DNA of 64,000 bases from Stenocarpella maydis (Eukaryota; Ascomycota; Sordariomycetes; Diaporthales; Diaporthaceae). The stretch is taken from positions 68,295-132,294 of the forward strand of contig NQMI01000099.1 of assembly GCA_002270565.1 (NCBI GenBank). Reading direction: 5' to 3'. Positions 60,321-64,000 of the stretch are shown piece after piece. Numbering within the stretch: the first letter of the stretch is position 1; the number at the start of each line of letters is the position of its first letter. A program made the translations under genes and the position numbers. The notes under the pieces were generated by a model. The model was not told the DNA's origin, did no database searches, and saw only the letters and a program-made list of their open reading frames with translations.

Positions 60321-62560
60321 ATGATATTGGACTCTGGAATAACTACCCCTACCTATAACCTTCTCTATAAGCTGGATGAACTTGCTAATAATAAGACTAT
60401 GGACCCCTGTGTCCAGGAACTAGTTAATAAGGTTAGGTAGTTATACCTCTTTATGGAAGGTTAAGCTTAATGTAATGCAGAAGTTAAATAGCTTTAATAG
60501 GAGATTATTACTCTTTAAGTTGGAGCTAATATTATTAATACCCTAATCTAAATAAAGGAATATATTAAGCTTAATATTTTAGCCCCCTATAATGGGACTG
60601 CTAGATAACTTCAGGTATACCTAATATAGGTTAGGGCCTACTAGTGCGTCTATAGGCTAGATATATAGCCTAGCGGAAAAAGGGTTATATATGCATCCTC
60701 TTTCCTTAAAGGATAAGCTTTAGCTTGGTTTGAACCCTACCTAACTGACTTTATTAATATAGAGTTGTTTAAAGCCTGCAAGCTTGAAATGCAGCGGATT
60801 TTTAGTAGCTATAAAGGCTATAAAGATGCCCTTAGGTCCCTATTTCAGGACCTAAATAAAAAATGGCAGGCAGAAAGGGACCTAGTAAATTGCAAATAAT
60901 GCGGTTTAGTAATTAACTATGCAGCAGAATTCCAGCAAATCTATATTAAAATTAACTATACTAATAATATAAAGAAATTTATATTCTATTATAGATTAAA
61001 GGATAAAGTAAAGAATAAACTCAGTAAAGTTATAAACCAACTTAATATTTTTCTATATTATATAGAAATAGCTATTTAGATTAATAATAGACTCTATAAA
61101 TAATACTTGGAAAAGAAAGGATAAACTTCTAAACAAACTATATTTCATAAGTATAAGTCTAATACGGAAAAGAAGTATTAGAAGCTAAGCACCTAGTGGG
61201 GATAGTATGTAGGACTTATGGAATTAGATATTACTTAATGCAAGGATAAGAAAAACATTAAATACTATAATTATAATAAAATGGGATACTTTGCCTTAGA
61301 ATGCCGGGCTCTAAAGAAAAATAGGGACTGGAAGTTAGTACCTGAAGGAACCTGATAGGCTAATGAAGCTACCCGTTAAGCTAGTATAGCTACTCACAAT
61401 GCATAAGGACCACCTAGGTCCAAACCATAATGGGAACTTGTAAATAAGTACTATATCTGTGGAATAACCGTGTATAACTAGTGTTAGGTATACCCAGACT
61501 AAGACCCAGATGAAGGATATGATTTTTACAACCCTAATAAGGAAGACCTTTATAATAGTCTATACTTCTCCTAATATACGAAGTCCTAATATAAAAAATA
61601 TTAGAAAGATAAGGTATAATGGCAGCCTATCCTACTAATAAAGAATCCCTAGAAGCCTAGAAAGGCATATATATTACTTAGTTAAATAACTTGCTTTAAT
61701 GATAGCTATACTACTTACTATAGTAATAAGGAGGCTACCGGATAGTTTCCTAAGAATGCTTTAGGGAAGTAGGGAAAAACCCTAGCGGTAGGAAATAGGG
61801 AGGAGCTCCTGCAGATTGACCTTAGGATGGAAGGAAAACCTGTCCCTTAGGCCCTACTTGCACTATAAACCTAGTAGAAGGAACCGCAAGACTACTTAGG
61901 ATAAGCGCCCCTTTTAGCCCTAAGAACTAATATTATAGCGGTTATGATTGTAGGGAGATCTTTTGAAGAAACTATAGGATAACCTACCTAGGAATATAGG
62001 AGACTAGGAGATACAGGATATATATATTCATTATATAATAAATATAAAGATATCTCTTGGGTATTATGTATTTATAATGGATATAAGGAATATATGAGAG
62101 AGAAAATTAAGTATAGCTGGTTTCCCTAATGATATTTAGGTAAGAATATTAAATATATATATAAGTATAATGATTTTAAGAATTAGCACCTATATTAAAA
62201 ATATGATAAGATGGGATATGCCCTAATGAGGCTGGACTCCTGTATACTTTTGGAATGCCTCTGGAACCCTAATGGATGGGCAAATTGTAATAAACTAACT
62301 TGCAAGGTGTATATACTTAATAAAGCTTAAGACTGGTATTTACTGAGATAGTAGGGGCTGCTGCTTAAAACTCTAATAATAAAGGAATAGGATTATAGCA
62401 TGTAATAGCTAGTTGATGACCTGTAAGAATTATAAAACATTATAAAGTGAAATCTTGAGAGTATTAAGGAGGTCCTAGCTATGGATAAATAGTTAAAAAA
62501 CTAGAAGGGCTGTTTATAAAACCTCAGGCAGTAACTAACTATATTATGAGGTACTTGTGT
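60321..62560 (+). pseudogene. RIP-mutated gag of the Ty3/gypsy element
   Basis: Starting at ATG 60321 (MILDSGITTPTY) one frame continues past the capsid region (ALAWFEPYLTDFI, then FQDLNKKWQAERDL and YAAEFQQIYIKINYTNN) to the nucleocapsid. The zinc knuckle at about 61260-61310 reads YYNYNKMGYFALEC: the first two Cys are now Tyr (TGC/TGT to TAC/TAT, G-to-A). A second knuckle-like ICG... motif is near 61446. Stops are scattered through, mostly TAG/TAA where Gln or Trp would be expected. Confidence 0.8.
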
Positions 62561-62566
62561 ATAATA

Positions 62567-64000
62567 ATGAGCGACTATAGCTACCTGATGGTTTAGGTTG
62601 AGCTAGGAGTTTATATGTGCTTAGCACTTATTGATAGTGGAGTATAAGGGAATTTTATTTCCCTAAAGGTAGTAAATAGATATTACCTATTATAGTATAA
62701 GAAAAGGGAACCCTATAGACTTAATATAGTAGATGGAACTAAAGTATCTTATAGTAATAGAGTTATTAATATAGAGACTAATCCCCTTTTAGTTCGGATT
62801 TATAATTATATGGAATTACTATTATTTGATATTACTGAGATAGTAAATTATTAGTTAATCTTGGGAATACCTTAGTTAAGAAAGAATAATCCCTAAATTG
62901 ATTGGACTACTGGCTAGATCTTTTGGGATAATGCTGTTCCTTAGAAGAAGGTTGCAATCAACGGTGAGGGAAGGAGTTATATTACTAAGGATAGCAAACG
63001 GGTGATATACTTAAATGGACTTATGGATACCTCTGGGAGCGGATAGAAGGCCCGACTCCAGGAAGATAGAGAAGGATTAGGCTACTTAAGTATCTTGCAG
63101 AAGGACTGAAGCCAGTCAGGAGATTGCTATTCTAATATAATTAGTTAGCATATAATACAGGAAATATAATAATACCTCCTTTACCTAAAAGAAGAGAGAG
63201 AAGGAGATAAGACTAATAGACTAGCATGAATACTAGAAGACTATTATGAATTTAAGAAAGTGTTCTAGGAATGACTCAATACTATATTGCTATAATATAT
63301 GCAATGGGATTATAAAATACTATTAAAACTCAGAATAATACCCTAGTTTAAGCCCATTTATAGATTTAATAAAGAATAACTTAAAGTACTTAGGGAATAC
63401 CTTAATGAAAACCTCTAGAAGGGATTTATCAGGCTATTGTGATTACTAGCTGGATACCTAATCCTCTTTATACTAAAGAAGAATGGCAAGCTATGACTTC
63501 ATATAGACTATTGATAATTAAATGATATTATGATTAAAAACTAATACCCTCTCCTGCTTATTAAGGAACTATGGGACTGACTTAGAGGAGCAAAATGGTT
63601 TATAGCACTTAACTTGAAGTATGGATATAACCTTATTTAAATGAAAGAAGGAGAAGAATGAAAGATAGTATTTAGGATATGCTAAAGATATTACAAAATA
63701 ATAGTTATGCCTTTCAGATTAACTAATGCACCTATATTATTTTAGGAATTAACCAACTAAGTCTTAAGTAAATACCTTAATATCTTTATCATCACCTACT
63801 TGGGTAACATTCTCATCTTCTTAGAAAACCTTAATAATTATAAGGAATATATTAAAAAGGTTCTCTAAAAACTTTAGGATATTAATCTTCTAGTGGAACT
63901 AGAAAAGTGCAGCTGGTATGCATAAAAAGTTGACTACCTTGGGTATATAATTGAATTAGGAAAAATTAAGATGCAAGAAGGAAAAATTAAAGCAATCAAG
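62567..64000 (+). pseudogene. RIP-mutated pol (protease and reverse transcriptase), 3' truncated
   Basis: In a frame different from gag, the protease active site survives as ALIDSG (Asp codon at 62633), followed by a stop where Gln would be expected, then GNFISLKVV. The reverse transcriptase is recognisable from LHIDY through YPLLLIKELWD, LRGAKWFIALNLKYGYNLI, PFRLTNAPILFQEL and the catalytic box near 63797-63820, which reads YLGNILIF where the family has YLDD: both catalytic aspartates are gone, one by a G-to-A change. The sequence leaves the window before RNase H. Confidence 0.85.

Larger units (their letters stand above)
59810..64000 (+). mobile_element. Ty3/gypsy LTR retrotransposon, RIP-inactivated, truncated by the window end
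   Basis: A probable 5' LTR begins with TGTTATGG at 59810; its first 150 bases are not RIP-mutated, the rest is very AT-rich. I cannot fix the LTR end or primer binding site. Gag then pol follow on the plus strand, listed separately. Only plus-strand pieces with conserved frames and many stop codons are seen, so no protein can be made. The 3' half (RNase H, integrase, 3' LTR) would lie beyond 64000. Confidence 0.85.

Overview
The window is nuclear DNA of a filamentous ascomycete (Pezizomycotina), most likely a Sordariomycete. The evidence is short introns (54-127 nt) with GT...AG ends and CTAAC/CTGAC-like branch sites, a GC-rich euchromatic part, typical fungal gene families (a WOPR regulator, fungal-type Sec24, Cft2, Mss4, Sys1, Coa6), and an AT-rich right end whose transposons carry the C-to-T/G-to-A damage of repeat-induced point mutation (RIP). 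I cannot name the species.

Layout. 1-4974: no supportable gene. 4975-6369 (-): a Gti1/Pac2 (WOPR) master regulator of the Wor1/Ryp1/Sge1 type. 6370-26128: about 19.8 kb in which I find no credible coding gene. It is rich in G/C homopolymers and microsatellites and looks like a very long regulatory or non-coding RNA region upstream of the WOPR gene. 26129-27885 (-): mitochondrial asparaginyl-tRNA synthetase. 30225-31447 (+): a divergent microbial-type poly(ADP-ribose) glycohydrolase-like protein. 34965-38234 (-): the COPII cargo adaptor SEC24, divergent from 39045-42099 (+), the mRNA 3'-end factor CFT2/CPSF100. 45474-48690 (+): the PI4P 5-kinase MSS4. 49997-50467 (-): COA6, divergent from 51167-51966 (+), SYS1. 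54169-55800 (+): a flavin-containing monooxygenase with a one-base frameshift as sequenced.

From about 56.1 kb the composition changes abruptly. There is a GGGTACCC foldback; a RIP-mutated partial copy of a host-like gene; a 577-bp element with 61-bp inverted termini beginning CAG and a 23-bp minisatellite core; a better preserved copy of that same gene (57238-58118, -) with two in-frame stops of exactly the RIP type; a RIP-inactivated Tc1/mariner transposase (58532-59710, +); and the 5' part of a RIP-inactivated Ty3/gypsy retrotransposon (59810 to the window end, +). All exon boundaries given here were read by hand from splice signals and frame continuity.

The housekeeping genes share no obvious pathway, though SEC24 and SYS1 both serve the early secretory pathway, MSS4 makes the PI(4,5)P2 used at the plasma membrane, and SLM5 and COA6 are mitochondrial. 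The most interesting parts are the long empty flank of the WOPR regulator, the divergent PARG-like gene, and the RIP mosaic at the right end, where one gene survives as one heavily and one lightly mutated copy about 1.3 kb apart.
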